18,733 nucleotides of DNA, taken from Planctomycetaceae bacterium UBA4655. GTDB taxonomy: Bacteria > Planctomycetota > Planctomycetia > Pirellulales > UBA1268. The stretch's first letter is position 1, and every line of letters starts with the position of its first letter. Shown here piece by piece: positions 7,541 through 14,928 of the stretch. The notes under the pieces are model-generated. The model was not told the DNA's origin and searched no databases. It worked only from the letters and a program-made list of their open reading frames with translations. A program made the position numbers and the translations under genes. Location of the stretch: NCBI GenBank assembly GCA_002405515.1, contig DHLZ01000190.1, positions 7,987 to 26,719 of the forward strand, written 5' to 3'.

Positions 7541-9397
7541 TCAGGCGTCGGCCTTTTTGCGGCTTTCCCGCTTGCGGTCGTGCTCGGAAAGCAGAATCTT
7601 CCGGAGCCGGACGACGTCGGGCGTCACCTCCACGAGTTCGTCGTCCTCGATGTACTCGAGCGCCTCCTCGAGCGACATCCGCCGTGGTGGCTTGAGGAGG
7701 ATATTGCGGTCGCTGCCGCTGGCCCGCATGTTCGTGAGCTTCTTCTCCTTCGTGGGGTTCACGATCATGTCGTCGCTGCGGGCGTTCTCACCGACGATCA
7801 TCCCCTCGTAGACCTCGTCGCCGGGGCCGATGAAGAGCTCCGACCGCTCTTGGAGGCCGTCGAGCCCGAAGGCGACCGCCTTGCCCGCCACCATCGAGAT
7901 GAGCACGCCGTTGGCACGGCCGGCCATCTCTCCCTCGACGGGCCGCCAGGCCTCGAAACGATGGTGCATGATCGCCGTGCCCTGGGTCGCGTTGAGCACC
8001 CGGGTCCGCAGGCCGATCAGGCCGCGGGCCGGAATCGAGAAGACGGCGTGGGCGAACTCGCCCCGCGAGCCCATGTGGACGAGCTGGCCCCGTCGCGATC
8101 CGGTGAGCTCCATCACGGGCCCGAGCTTGTCGTTTGGCACCTCGACGACAAGCGTCTCGAACGGCTCGAGCACCGTGTCGCCCTCGCGACGGAGGATCAC
8201 CCGCGGCTTCCCGACGGAGAGCTCGTAGCCCTCGCGCCGCATCGTCTCGATGAGCACGGAAAGATGCAGCAGGCCACGGCCGCTCACGGAGAACTGCTCC
8301 GAGCCCTCGATCGGCTCCACCCGCAGCGCCACGTTGCGTTCGAGCTCCTTCATGAGCCGGTCGCGGAGGTGCCGCGTGGTCACGAACTTGCCGCTCTTGC
8401 CCGCGAACGGCGACGTGTTCACGCCGAACACCATCCGCAGCGTGGGCTCGTCCACGGTGAGCCGCTGGAGCGGCCGCGGGTCGTTGGGATCGCAGATCGT
8501 GTCGCCGATTTCGACCCCTTCGATCCCGAAAATGGCGGCGATGTCGCCCGCCGCGGCCTCCTCTGCATCGACGCGGCCGAGCTTGTCGAACACCTGGAGC
8601 CCGACCACCTTCGCCGGCTCGAGCCGCCCGTCGGCCGTCGATCGGATCACGGCCATGCCCTTGCGGATCGACCCCGACTCGATCCGGCCGATGGCGATCC
8701 GGCCCACGTAGTCGGACCAGTCGAGCGTGGTCACGAGCATCTGCAGCGGGCCATCCTTGGCGACCGGGGGGCCGGGGATCACCGCGATCATGAGGTCGAG
8801 CAAGGGCTCCATCGTGCCGCTGCGGACCTCGGGGTCCTCCGAGGCGAATCCGTGGCGGGCCGAGGCGTAGACGTAGGGGAAGTCGGCGATCGAGTCCTCG
8901 GCGCCGAGTTCCAGGAAGAGGTCGAGGATCTCGTCCACCACCTCGATCGGCCGGGCGTCGGGCCGGTCGATCTTGTTGATCACGACCACGGGCTTGAGGC
9001 CCGACTCGAGGGCCTTCGAGAGCACGAACCGGGTCTGGGGCATGGGGCCCTCGGCCGCATCGACGAGCACGAGGCAGCCGTCGGCCATGCGGAGCACCCG
9101 CTCCACCTCGCCGCCGAAATCGGCGTGTCCCGGGGTGTCGATGAGGTTGATCTTCACCCCCTTCCACTCGAGCGCGATGTTCTTCGCGAGGATCGTGATT
9201 CCACGCTCCCGCTCGAGGTCATTGGAGTCGAGGATCCGCTCGCCGGAGAGCTGGCTGTCGCGGTACTGACCGCTCTGCCGCAGGAGGCAGTCGACGAGCG
9301 TCGTCTTGCCGTGGTCAACGTGCGCGATGATCGCGACGTTGCGGATGTCGGAGCGGCGGGAGAGGCCGGAGGCGGGGCGGACTTGCGTGGCGTTCAT
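7541..9397 (-). CDS. typA: Translational GTPase TypA/BipA
   Basis: A 618-residue ribosome-associated GTPase of the EF-G/LepA superfamily, which helps 50S assembly and stress or low-temperature growth in other bacteria. All G motifs are intact: G1 AHVDHGKTT (residues 25-33), G2 region RERGITI (63-69), G3 DTPGHADF (87-94), G4 NKIDRPDARP (141-150) and a G5-like YASARHG. The TypA-specific sections GRGLLHLSVLIETMRREGYE, the EF-G-like domain V start, ELTGSRRGQLVHM, and the C-terminal GPGDEVYEGMIVGENAR and NPTKEKKLTNMRASGSD follow. The length is normal for the family. The ATG at 9397 gives a short leader before RNVAIIAHVDHG as usual. The start lies 12 bases after the GGDEF gene stop, so the two are probably co-transcribed. 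No Shine-Dalgarno is visible, so translation may be coupled. Confidence 0.97.
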   Translation of the reverse strand: MNATQVRPASGLSRRSDIRNVAIIAHVDHGKTTLVDCLLRQSGQYRDSQLSGERILDSNDLERERGITILAKNIALEWKGVKINLIDTPGHADFGGEVERVLRMADGCLVLVDAAEGPMPQTRFVLSKALESGLKPVVVINKIDRPDARPIEVVDEILDLFLELGAEDSIADFPYVYASARHGFASEDPEVRSGTMEPLLDLMIAVIPGPPVAKDGPLQMLVTTLDWSDYVGRIAIGRIESGSIRKGMAVIRSTADGRLEPAKVVGLQVFDKLGRVDAEEAAAGDIAAIFGIEGVEIGDTICDPNDPRPLQRLTVDEPTLRMVFGVNTSPFAGKSGKFVTTRHLRDRLMKELERNVALRVEPIEGSEQFSVSGRGLLHLSVLIETMRREGYELSVGKPRVILRREGDTVLEPFETLVVEVPNDKLGPVMELTGSRRGQLVHMGSRGEFAHAVFSIPARGLIGLRTRVLNATQGTAIMHHRFEAWRPVEGEMAGRANGVLISMVAGKAVAFGLDGLQERSELFIGPGDEVYEGMIVGENARSDDMIVNPTKEKKLTNMRASGSDRNILLKPPRRMSLEEALEYIEDDELVEVTPDVVRLRKILLSEHDRKRESRKKADA

Positions 9398-9409
9398 GCG
9401 GGAGAGCCA

Positions 9410-9910
9410 TTATTCCGGCCCGGGCGGCTGATCGTCCAGTCGTGTCGCTGAACTGGCGGCTTCATCGCGGGTTTCCCTCAGGACGGCATCGAGCCGCGCG
9501 ATCAGCCGACGCGCCGTGTCCCCCTTGCGGATCGTCGTCGTCGCCACGCGGACGGCCGGGTTTCGGGATGGATGGGCGACCGCGGCGGCGAACCTTTCCG
9601 CCATCACCGCGTGCCGGGGCCGGAAGACCACGAGAAACTCGTCGCCGCCGAGCCGGCCGACGAGGGCGACTCCCCGGGAGAGCCTCACGAGCCTCCTCGC
9701 CACCCTCCGGATCAGATCGTCGCCGGCCAGGAAGCCCCGCGATCGGTTGACCGCCTTGAGCCCGACGACGTCCACGAGGACGACCGTGTCGCCCCGCGGG
9801 ACGACACTGCCTCCTATGCGACGGCCACACCGCCTGTTCAGACTCCGTTCAAGCCGTCCTCTCGAGGGGAGGCTGGTGAGCGAATCCCGAAAATCATCAT
9901 TTCGAGCCAT
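9410..9910 (-). CDS. Small GGDEF-domain protein (putative diguanylate cyclase)
   Basis: A 166-residue protein, essentially a bare GGDEF domain. The opening RDSLTSLPSRGRLERSL matches the usual D.LTGLPNR start. VLVDVVGLKAVNRSRGFLAGDDLI (44-67) holds the metal-binding Asp47, the Asn and the Asp of the substrate site, and GRLGGDEFLVVF (85-96) is an intact GGDEF active loop. The product-inhibition site RxxD is RGVA (residues 79-82), so feedback inhibition by c-di-GMP is unlikely. The C-terminus lacks the usual YxAKxxGRN ending and is short, so catalytic activity is not certain. No sensory domain or membrane segment is present. The frame is open to 10069, but that would run through tRNA-Ala; the ATG at 9910 (or 9925) is the sensible start. 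It lies between tRNA-Ala and typA on the same strand, which suggests that it shares their transcript. Confidence 0.8.
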   Translation of the reverse strand: MARNDDFRDSLTSLPSRGRLERSLNRRCGRRIGGSVVPRGDTVVLVDVVGLKAVNRSRGFLAGDDLIRRVARRLVRLSRGVALVGRLGGDEFLVVFRPRHAVMAERFAAAVAHPSRNPAVRVATTTIRKGDTARRLIARLDAVLRETRDEAASSATRLDDQPPGPE

Positions 9911-9938
9911 GCAGACAGGGCCCATGCATTCTGGGCCA

Positions 9939-10012
<74 letters not shown>

Positions 10013-10057
10013 CGGATCTCGCGGGTGGCTTCGGCCGCCGCCGGCGAAAAACTTCAA

Positions 10058-10131
10058 TGCGCGCGCCAAGATTCGAACTTGGGACCTCTACCTTATCAGG
10101 GTAGCGCTCTAACCAACTGAGCTACGCGCGC
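10058..10131 (-). tRNA. tRNA-Ile, anticodon GAT
   Basis: A 74-base cloverleaf on the minus strand. The acceptor GCGCGCG pairs with CGCGCGC, the D-arm is GCTCAGTTGGTTAGAGC, the anticodon stem CTACC/GGTAG surrounds loop CTGATAA, and the T-stem CCAAG/CTTGG flanks TTCGAAT. The anticodon GAT lies at plus-strand 10095-10097. CCA is not encoded. The Ile-Ala order is the one usually found between 16S and 23S rRNA genes, but no rRNA flanks this pair. Confidence 0.97.
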
Positions 10132-10192
10132 CCGCGCATGACAATCCGCTGACCATCCGCCGGCGCGGTTCCAGCCGCGCCGACAAGCCTGA

Positions 10193-10220
10193 AGTGTAGG
10201 CGGGAAACCGCGGATTTCAA
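10193..10220 (-). promoter_or_regulatory. Sigma70-type promoter for the tRNA-Ile/tRNA-Ala (GGDEF-typA) transcript
   Basis: On the minus strand TTGAAA (plus 10215-10220) and TACACT (plus 10193-10198) are separated by 16 bases, close to the -35/-10 consensus. Transcription would begin near 10186, about 55 bases before the tRNA-Ile 5' end. The same -10 hexamer occurs before tatA and tRNA-Val in this window. Confidence 0.65.
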
Positions 10221-10291
10221 CAGAGCCGCGCGCTCCGTCGAATCTGGCGCTGGCGCAGTCGGGGGGCCGGCGGTAAGGTGGTGCGGTGGCG

Positions 10292-10312
10292 GGCCGACCG
10301 GAGCGGTCGGCC
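10292..10312 (+). promoter_or_regulatory. Perfect hairpin in the leader of the thioredoxin-fusion gene
   Basis: GGCCGACCG (10292-10300), a 3-base loop GAG, and CGGTCGGCC (10304-10312) form a perfect 9-base-pair, very GC-rich stem. It ends 40 bases before the ATG at 10353, and no T-tract follows, so an intrinsic terminator is unlikely. It could be a leader structure, an operator (the arms form a palindrome), or a processing signal. Role unknown. Confidence 0.4.
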
Positions 10313-10352
10313 ACGCGGTTTCTCCAGGCACGATCTCGAAGGGAGTCGAGTG

Positions 10353-12269
10353 ATGCGCGGCGAGCAGGGAGTCGACAGGTTCGGTTTTTCATGGATGGGA
10401 GTTGCGGCGGTCGCCGTGGCGGCATGCACGTCGCTCGACGTGGCGGTCGCGCAGCCCACGGTGGAGTACGCGCTCGGACTGGCTCCCGTGCAGAAGGGGG
10501 TCGCCTACTCGCAGGTGAAGCCCGAGGAAGCCGCGAAGGTCACGCTGAAGATGGAGAAGGACGCCGGCGGATCGGCCTGGGTCGTTCGTGGCCCGGCCGG
10601 CGAAAAGCTGCGATCGTTCGCCGACACCGACGGCGACCGCACCGTCGACCGCTGGAGCTACTACCGCGACGGCGTCGAGGTCTATCGCGACATCGATTCC
10701 AACCGCAATGCCAAGCCCGACCAGTCACGGTGGCTCGGTGGCGACGGGATGCGATGGGGCATCGACGAGGATGAAAACGGCACGATCGATCGCTGGAAGG
10801 CGATCTCCGCGGAGGAGGCGACGGCGCAGGTCGTGGAGGCGATCTCAGGTCGCGACGCGGCGGTGTTTCAGAGGCTGCTGCCGACGCCGAAGGATCTCGA
10901 ACTCGCGGGATTCACGGGGGAGAAGCTCGATGAGCTGACGAAGCGGGTGGCGAAGGCACGGGACGCGTTCGCGAAGCTCGTCGCCGCGGCGTCGCTGCCC
11001 GCGGGCAAAATGTCGTGGAGCAGCATGCTCGCGTCGGGCCAGCCGGGGGTGATGCCGGCGGACGGCGTGGGGCTCGCGAGAGACGTCACGATCTACGACA
11101 CGGTGATGGCCCTCGTCGATGTCGATGGCAAAAGCGGCCAGGTTTACGTGGGGCCGCTCGTGAAGTGCGGCGACGCCTGGCGGCCGCTCGACGCGCCGCA
11201 GATCCCCGGCTCGAAGGGGGAGATCGCCGACGCCGGCGGTTTCTTCTCTCGTTCGCCGGCCGCCGCCGCCCAGCCCGACGCCGATGCCACCAGCGACTCC
11301 CTGCGGCCGCTTTTGGCGAGCCTGCGGGAGCTGGAGGAGAAGCTTTCGGCCGCCACCGAACCCAAGGAGCGGGCCGGGCTCGTGGTGAAGCAGGTGGAGG
11401 TCCTCGGGCGGGTCGTGGAGGCCGCGCAGGCCGAGGAGAAGGCGTTCTGGGTGAAGCAGCTGGCCGAGACGCTGGCGGCCGCCGTGCAGGAGAAGGCCCT
11501 GGACGACGGCATCGCGAGGCTCGAGAAGCTTGCCGGGCGGCTGTCGGCGGAGCCGCCGCTCGAGGCGTACGTGCTCTTCCGGCTGGCCTCGGCGCGGTAC
11601 GCCTGGAACATGCAGCAGAAGGGGAGCGACGTCGACAAGGTTCAGGCGGCCTGGCTCGAGGAGTTGCGGCAGTTCGTGGAGAGGCACCCGACCGCTCCCG
11701 ACGCGGCCGAGGCGCTTCTGCAGATGGGCATCGCCGAGGAGTTCTCCGGCCGCGAGAAGGAGGCGATCGAACGGTACGGGCGGATCGTGAAGGGTTTTCC
11801 CGATTCGAACGCCGGTCGAAAGGCCCGCGGCGCGATCCGCAGGCTCGAGAGCGTGGGGCAGCCGCTGGCCCTCGAAGGCAAGACCACCGACGGCAGTTCG
11901 CTCTCGATCCGGAGCCTCGTGGGAACGCCGGTGCTCGTCCACTACTGGGCGACCTGGTGTGAGCCTTGCAAGGTCGACATGGCACGGATCCGCGAACTCC
12001 ACGAAAAGTACGGGCCGAAGAAGCTGGCCGTCGTCGGGATCGCCCTCGACGCGGATCGCAAGCAGCTCTCTGGGTATCTCGCGAGCAAGCCGCTCCCGTG
12101 GCCGTGCCTCCATGAAGGGGGCGGACTGGATGGGCGGCTGGCCGAGGAGTTCGGCGTGCTCACGCTGCCGACCATGATCCTCGTCGGCGCCGACGGAAAG
12201 GTGGTCGATCGAAACGTGTCGATCGCGGACCTGGAGAAGAAGATCGAAGAGGCGCTCGAGGCGAAATAA
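10353..12269 (+). CDS. Secreted TlpA-type thioredoxin fusion with calcium-type loops and helical repeats
   Basis: A 638-residue exported protein. The ATG at 10353 has a good Shine-Dalgarno (AGGGAG about 8 bases upstream); the frame runs back to 10278 but without such support. A signal peptide spans residues 1-33, with a probable cut at AVA/QP. Residues 91-146 carry three acidic loops of EF-hand/dockerin type: DTDGDRTVD, DIDSNRNAKPD and DEDENGTIDRW. A helical middle region follows, with a TPR-like stretch near 442-503 (DAAEALLQMGIAEEFSGREKEAIERY). The C-terminal 112 residues are a thioredoxin fold of the TlpA/ResA class, with YWATWCEPC (Cys536, Cys539) and the cis-proline in TLPTMILV (Pro606). 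It probably reduces or rearranges disulfides in the periplasm. The specific substrate is unknown. It is a single gene with no cytochrome-maturation partner nearby. Confidence 0.88.
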   Translation: MRGEQGVDRFGFSWMGVAAVAVAACTSLDVAVAQPTVEYALGLAPVQKGVAYSQVKPEEAAKVTLKMEKDAGGSAWVVRGPAGEKLRSFADTDGDRTVDRWSYYRDGVEVYRDIDSNRNAKPDQSRWLGGDGMRWGIDEDENGTIDRWKAISAEEATAQVVEAISGRDAAVFQRLLPTPKDLELAGFTGEKLDELTKRVAKARDAFAKLVAAASLPAGKMSWSSMLASGQPGVMPADGVGLARDVTIYDTVMALVDVDGKSGQVYVGPLVKCGDAWRPLDAPQIPGSKGEIADAGGFFSRSPAAAAQPDADATSDSLRPLLASLRELEEKLSAATEPKERAGLVVKQVEVLGRVVEAAQAEEKAFWVKQLAETLAAAVQEKALDDGIARLEKLAGRLSAEPPLEAYVLFRLASARYAWNMQQKGSDVDKVQAAWLEELRQFVERHPTAPDAAEALLQMGIAEEFSGREKEAIERYGRIVKGFPDSNAGRKARGAIRRLESVGQPLALEGKTTDGSSLSIRSLVGTPVLVHYWATWCEPCKVDMARIRELHEKYGPKKLAVVGIALDADRKQLSGYLASKPLPWPCLHEGGGLDGRLAEEFGVLTLPTMILVGADGKVVDRNVSIADLEKKIEEALEAK

Positions 12270-12362
12270 GCGGTGTTCGGAGGGCGTTGAGGGCTGGCAG
12301 ACTGGCTTTGCAGCGGCTGCCGCGTCCTGCTATCGATCTCGACGTCGGCGAAGATCGTTCTC

Positions 12363-12680
12363 ATGCCACCTGTCGGGCCCGCCATGCCTCCGCTTCTTCC
12401 AGTATTCGCCGCCGTGAATCCCCTGCTCTGCGGCCTGGGGCTCGTGCACGCCACGGCCATCGTCATGGCTGTGGCGACGCGTCTGGTCGATGGCACGAGG
12501 TATGCCCCGATTGCCCAGGCTTCTTTCTTCGTGCTGCTTGGCGTGGTGGGGATCCTCTGCGGGGCTTCGCTGAGGCTTGGCCCGGGCGCGAGCGTGTTTT
12601 CCGCGACGTCGCTCGCGGTCATGACGCTGGTCGCCGTCGCCGACTTCCGACGTCCGGGCGACTCGGGCCGGGACGCCTGA
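12363..12680 (+). CDS. Small three-helix membrane protein of unknown function
   Basis: A 105-residue hydrophobic protein that I do not recognise. Likely membrane helices are at about residues 12-38 (LPVFAAVNPLLCGLGLVHAT), 50-70 (FFVLLGVVGILCGASL) and 78-95 (ATSLAVMTLVAVADF), followed by a short charged tail RRPGDSGRDA. Third-codon positions are strongly G/C as in the neighbouring genes, and the opposite-strand frames here have no protein-like composition, which supports a real gene. The Shine-Dalgarno is weak (GAAG about 11 bases upstream). An internal ATG at 12384 is an alternative start. It follows the thioredoxin-fusion gene by 93 bases and could share its transcript. Confidence 0.6.
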   Translation: MPPVGPAMPPLLPVFAAVNPLLCGLGLVHATAIVMAVATRLVDGTRYAPIAQASFFVLLGVVGILCGASLRLGPGASVFSATSLAVMTLVAVADFRRPGDSGRDA

Positions 12681-12761
12681 ATCGCCTGCCTTGCGCAGCT
12701 TCCTCCGGGTTCCGCCCAAACGACCTGCGGAATCGAAAAAACTGCCCGCCGGCAGCCCCTT

Positions 12762-12775
12762 CTGTCGATACAACC
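12762..12775 (+). promoter_or_regulatory. CTGTCGATACAACC element upstream of the BON-protein gene
   Basis: This 14-base stretch, 76 bases before the BON-protein start, is nearly repeated (CTGCCGATACAAACC) at 14106-14120 before the next secreted-protein gene. In both places an 11-base CTGCCCGCCGG lies further upstream (12742-12752 and 14069-14079). TACAAC/TACAAA could be a -10 element, but no convincing -35 is present. A shared regulator site or alternative-sigma promoter is possible. Confidence 0.35.
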
Positions 12776-12851
12776 GCCAGCGCCGGTGCCGGCGCGTCAG
12801 GAACAGGTTTGAAAACTCATTCGTTGTGCAACGGATCGAAGGGAGCTCTTC

Positions 12852-13961
12852 ATGACCATCAGCAATCGCAGATTGATGGCCGCGTTGTTCGCCGCGTCGA
12901 TGTTCGTCCCCTCAATGGGGCGGGCGGAGGATCTGGCGGCCCGCGTGGCGACGAAACTCAAGGATTCCGGCGCCATGTCCGGCTACCGCGTGTCGGTGCG
13001 GTCCGAGGACAAGACGATCTTCCTGGAGGGATCGGTCGGCACACCGCAGCAGATCGAGATGGCCGTCATCACGGCCGAGAACACCTCGGGCGTCGAGCGG
13101 GTCGTGAACAGGCTCACGGTGCTTCCCCCGACGCAGTCTTCGGGCAAGCCCAAGCCGACGGCCGGTTCGGCGTTCGGTCTCTCGCTGCCATCGTCGATGA
13201 TGACGCTCTTCAGTGCGCCCGTGAAGGAGGACGAGCCGTCGGAGCCGCGGGTGCAGCTCGCGCAGGCGACCGAGACCCCGGCCAAGGCCGCCTATGCCGA
13301 AGCGGGGTCGGAGCCGGCGGCCCGGCCCGCGCAGCCCGCGAGAAAGGCCCCACAGCAGGCTGTTCAGGCCAGGAATCCTCGGCCGCTCGGAACGCCCGTG
13401 GCTCGGCCAATGGCTCAGCAGCCGATGAAGCGGCAAGGAAGGGGACCGATTGCCCGGACCAGCGGCATGGGACCCCACGGTGAGCCGATGATCGTCAGCG
13501 ACGTCGTCGTGGGCGAGCCGACGGCGATGCCTCACGGCGGTGCGGTCGGCGACGGTCAGATCGTGCCCGGATCGGAGAGGATCATCGGCGACTCAGGTGC
13601 AGGCGGCTACGCCGGGAACCCGGGCGGCGGCTACGCCGGGCCCCCGGGTGGAGGCTATGCCGGCGGTCGCATGGGACGGCCGCTGCCGATGGGGGCTGGC
13701 GGTGCCGGCATGCCGGTGTCAGCGGTGCGAGGCGAGGGTCCCAACATGCCCAACTACGCCTGGCCGAGCTACGCCGCTTCGCCGAACTATGCCGCCCTCC
13801 AGTATCCCACGCAGTACTCCCCGACTGCCTGGCCTTACATCGGACCGTTCTATCCCTATCCGCAGGTGCCGCTCGGCTGGCGGCGGGTGTCGCTCGAGTG
13901 GGATGACGGCTGGTGGTTCCTCGACTTCGACGACGATCACCATCGCCGCGGCCACCATTGA
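12852..13961 (+). CDS. Secreted BON-domain protein with Gly-rich repeats and aromatic planctomycete-type tail
   Basis: A 369-residue exported protein. The start has an excellent Shine-Dalgarno (AGGGAG, about 8 bases). The signal peptide is residues 1-25 (MTISNRRLMAALFAASMF..., cut after GRA). A BON domain spans about 26-92: LAARVATKLKDSG, VSVRSEDKTIFLEGSV with the conserved glycine, QQIEMAVITAENTSGVERVVNRLTV. BON domains are thought to bind phospholipid or envelope surfaces. A low-complexity Pro/Ala/Gln linker follows, then GGGYAG repeats near 252-272, then a compact aromatic tail (about 297-355) with NYAWPSYAASPNY, YSPTAWPYIGPFYPYPQVPLGW and WDDGWWFLDFDD, ending in His/Arg. The tail looks like a separate conserved module and may bind carbohydrate or the cell surface; that is inference. 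It is a monocistronic unit ending in a strong terminator. Confidence 0.85.
   Translation: MTISNRRLMAALFAASMFVPSMGRAEDLAARVATKLKDSGAMSGYRVSVRSEDKTIFLEGSVGTPQQIEMAVITAENTSGVERVVNRLTVLPPTQSSGKPKPTAGSAFGLSLPSSMMTLFSAPVKEDEPSEPRVQLAQATETPAKAAYAEAGSEPAARPAQPARKAPQQAVQARNPRPLGTPVARPMAQQPMKRQGRGPIARTSGMGPHGEPMIVSDVVVGEPTAMPHGGAVGDGQIVPGSERIIGDSGAGGYAGNPGGGYAGPPGGGYAGGRMGRPLPMGAGGAGMPVSAVRGEGPNMPNYAWPSYAASPNYAALQYPTQYSPTAWPYIGPFYPYPQVPLGWRRVSLEWDDGWWFLDFDDDHHRRGHH
13605..13664 (+). repeat. 24-base in-frame tandem repeat (GGYAGxP) inside the BON-protein gene
   Basis: Two complete units and a partial third begin at 13605, 13629 and 13653, each starting GGCTAC/TGCCGG and encoding GYAGxPGG. The reading frame is kept, so copy number could vary without breaking the protein. 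Confidence 0.8.
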
Positions 13962-13998
13962 TCCCGCGGGCGTCTCCCGCAGAAGAAACTGTTCCTGA

Positions 13999-14055
13999 CG
14001 GGCCCGGAAACCGCTCACTTCGGGGGGAGTGGGGTTTCCGGGCCCGCTCATTTTT
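13999..14055 (+). terminator. Strong rho-independent terminator after the BON-protein gene
   Basis: CGGGCCCGGAAACC (13999-14012) and GGTTTCCGGGCCCG (14033-14046) form a perfect 14-base-pair stem, with an inner CACT/AGTG extension (14016-14019 and 14028-14031). A T5 run follows at 14051-14055. This cleanly ends the BON transcript. Confidence 0.88.
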
Positions 14056-14105
14056 GCCGCGGCCAACGCTGCCCGCCGGAATAACCCGCAAGTTTTGCCG
14101 GCGGA

Positions 14106-14120
14106 CTGCCGATACAAACC
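14106..14120 (+). promoter_or_regulatory. CTGCCGATACAAACC element upstream of the cysteine-containing secreted-protein gene
   Basis: This is the second copy of the element at 12762-12775, here 45 bases before the start at 14166 and just after the BON terminator, so a promoter for the downstream gene is expected in this stretch. TACAAA (14113-14118) may be its -10; TTGCCG at 14095-14100 is too close (12 bases) for a normal -35. Confidence 0.4.
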
Positions 14121-14165
14121 TCCGGATCGGTACAGTCACCCCGAACGTCAGAGAGGATGGATCCG

Positions 14166-14744
14166 ATGAGCCGAGTCAAGATGCCACTCGTGCTGTCCAT
14201 GATCGCGAGCTCAGCACTCGTGTCACAGAGCGGGTGCTTTTGGATGACGTCGCAGGGGCCGAACCTCGGCCCGCTTGCCATCCCGATTCCCGTTCCGGTC
14301 TACCTCCAGAAGTCCCGTGAGGACAAGTTCTGGAACCACGAGCGTTACGGCCGTGCGCCGATTCTCGGACCGCTCCGCCCGGGCGGGCCGTGCGAGGCGA
14401 TGGACGAGCCGAGTGACGACGAGGTGATGCGGGCCCTCGAGAAAGCCCGTCCGGTGCAGGGCAACTGGCCCTTCCTCTACGAGATCCAGCGGAACAACGT
14501 GCGGATCACGAAGTGCAAGGTCTCCGACTACATCGATCCGCCGCGGCACTACCCGCTGGTCGGTCCCGCCCAACAGCACCATGCCCACTACAAGTGCACG
14601 GTCTACTTCCAGGAGGTGAAGCGGATCGGCTGGCCCGTGCCGCACACGCTCGTGGACGAGGACTGCCGCGAGGTGGTCTACATCGACCACAACCACCTGC
14701 ACATGGTCGGCGAGATCAATCCTGGCTGCGACTCGGAATACTGA
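14166..14744 (+). CDS. Secreted cysteine-containing protein, possible lipoprotein, unknown function
   Basis: A 192-residue protein that I do not recognise as a named family. The ATG at 14166 is chosen because GAGAGG at 14151-14156 lies 9 bases upstream; the ATG at 14157 would sit directly against it. The N-terminus MSRVKMPLVLSMIASSALVSQSGC is signal-like with Cys24, but the lipobox is imperfect (Gln at -3). The mature part has five further cysteines (76, 117, 144, 167, 188), a segment LYEIQRNNVRITKCKVSDYIDPPRHYP, YKCTVYFQEVKRI, and a C-terminal CREVVYIDHNHLHMVGE. The even spread of cysteines suggests disulfides in an extracytoplasmic fold, and the His-rich end could bind metal. It is a single gene bounded by terminators on both sides, sharing an upstream element with the BON gene. 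Confidence 0.75.
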   Translation: MSRVKMPLVLSMIASSALVSQSGCFWMTSQGPNLGPLAIPIPVPVYLQKSREDKFWNHERYGRAPILGPLRPGGPCEAMDEPSDDEVMRALEKARPVQGNWPFLYEIQRNNVRITKCKVSDYIDPPRHYPLVGPAQQHHAHYKCTVYFQEVKRIGWPVPHTLVDEDCREVVYIDHNHLHMVGEINPGCDSEY

Positions 14745-14790
14745 AGCCGTGCCAGCCTGCCCATGAATCACGGACTGGTGTCCGATCCCG

Positions 14791-14830
14791 GCGGGCGGCC
14801 TTCGAAAGGGGGCCGCCCGTCGTCATTTTT
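14791..14830 (+). terminator. Rho-independent terminator after the cysteine-containing secreted-protein gene
   Basis: CGGGCGGCC (14792-14800) pairs with GGCCGCCCG (14811-14819) over a 10-base loop, extended by one G-U pair. A T5 run at 14826-14830 follows after a short gap. It separates this gene from the Exb operon. Confidence 0.78.
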
Positions 14831-14928
14831 CCCGACGCGAGCCTGACGATCGTGCAGGTTGCGGCCGCCGGGAGGGCTGGTGGTGCGCGGCGGCCGGACG
14901 GCGAGTCGATGAACCCAGGAGGGCGTGC

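Noticed and set aside
7580..9451. A 623-codon open frame on the plus strand opposite typA
   Set aside because: It is the antisense shadow of a certain gene (TypA with all G motifs). Its translation is rich in His, Asp, Arg and Leu with no domain pattern, as expected for antisense of GC-rich code.
11942..12622. A 226-codon minus-strand frame over the end of the thioredoxin domain and the small membrane protein
   Set aside because: It overlaps the conserved WCEPC thioredoxin domain in antisense, has a Ser/Pro/Arg-rich low-information translation, and has no ribosome site.
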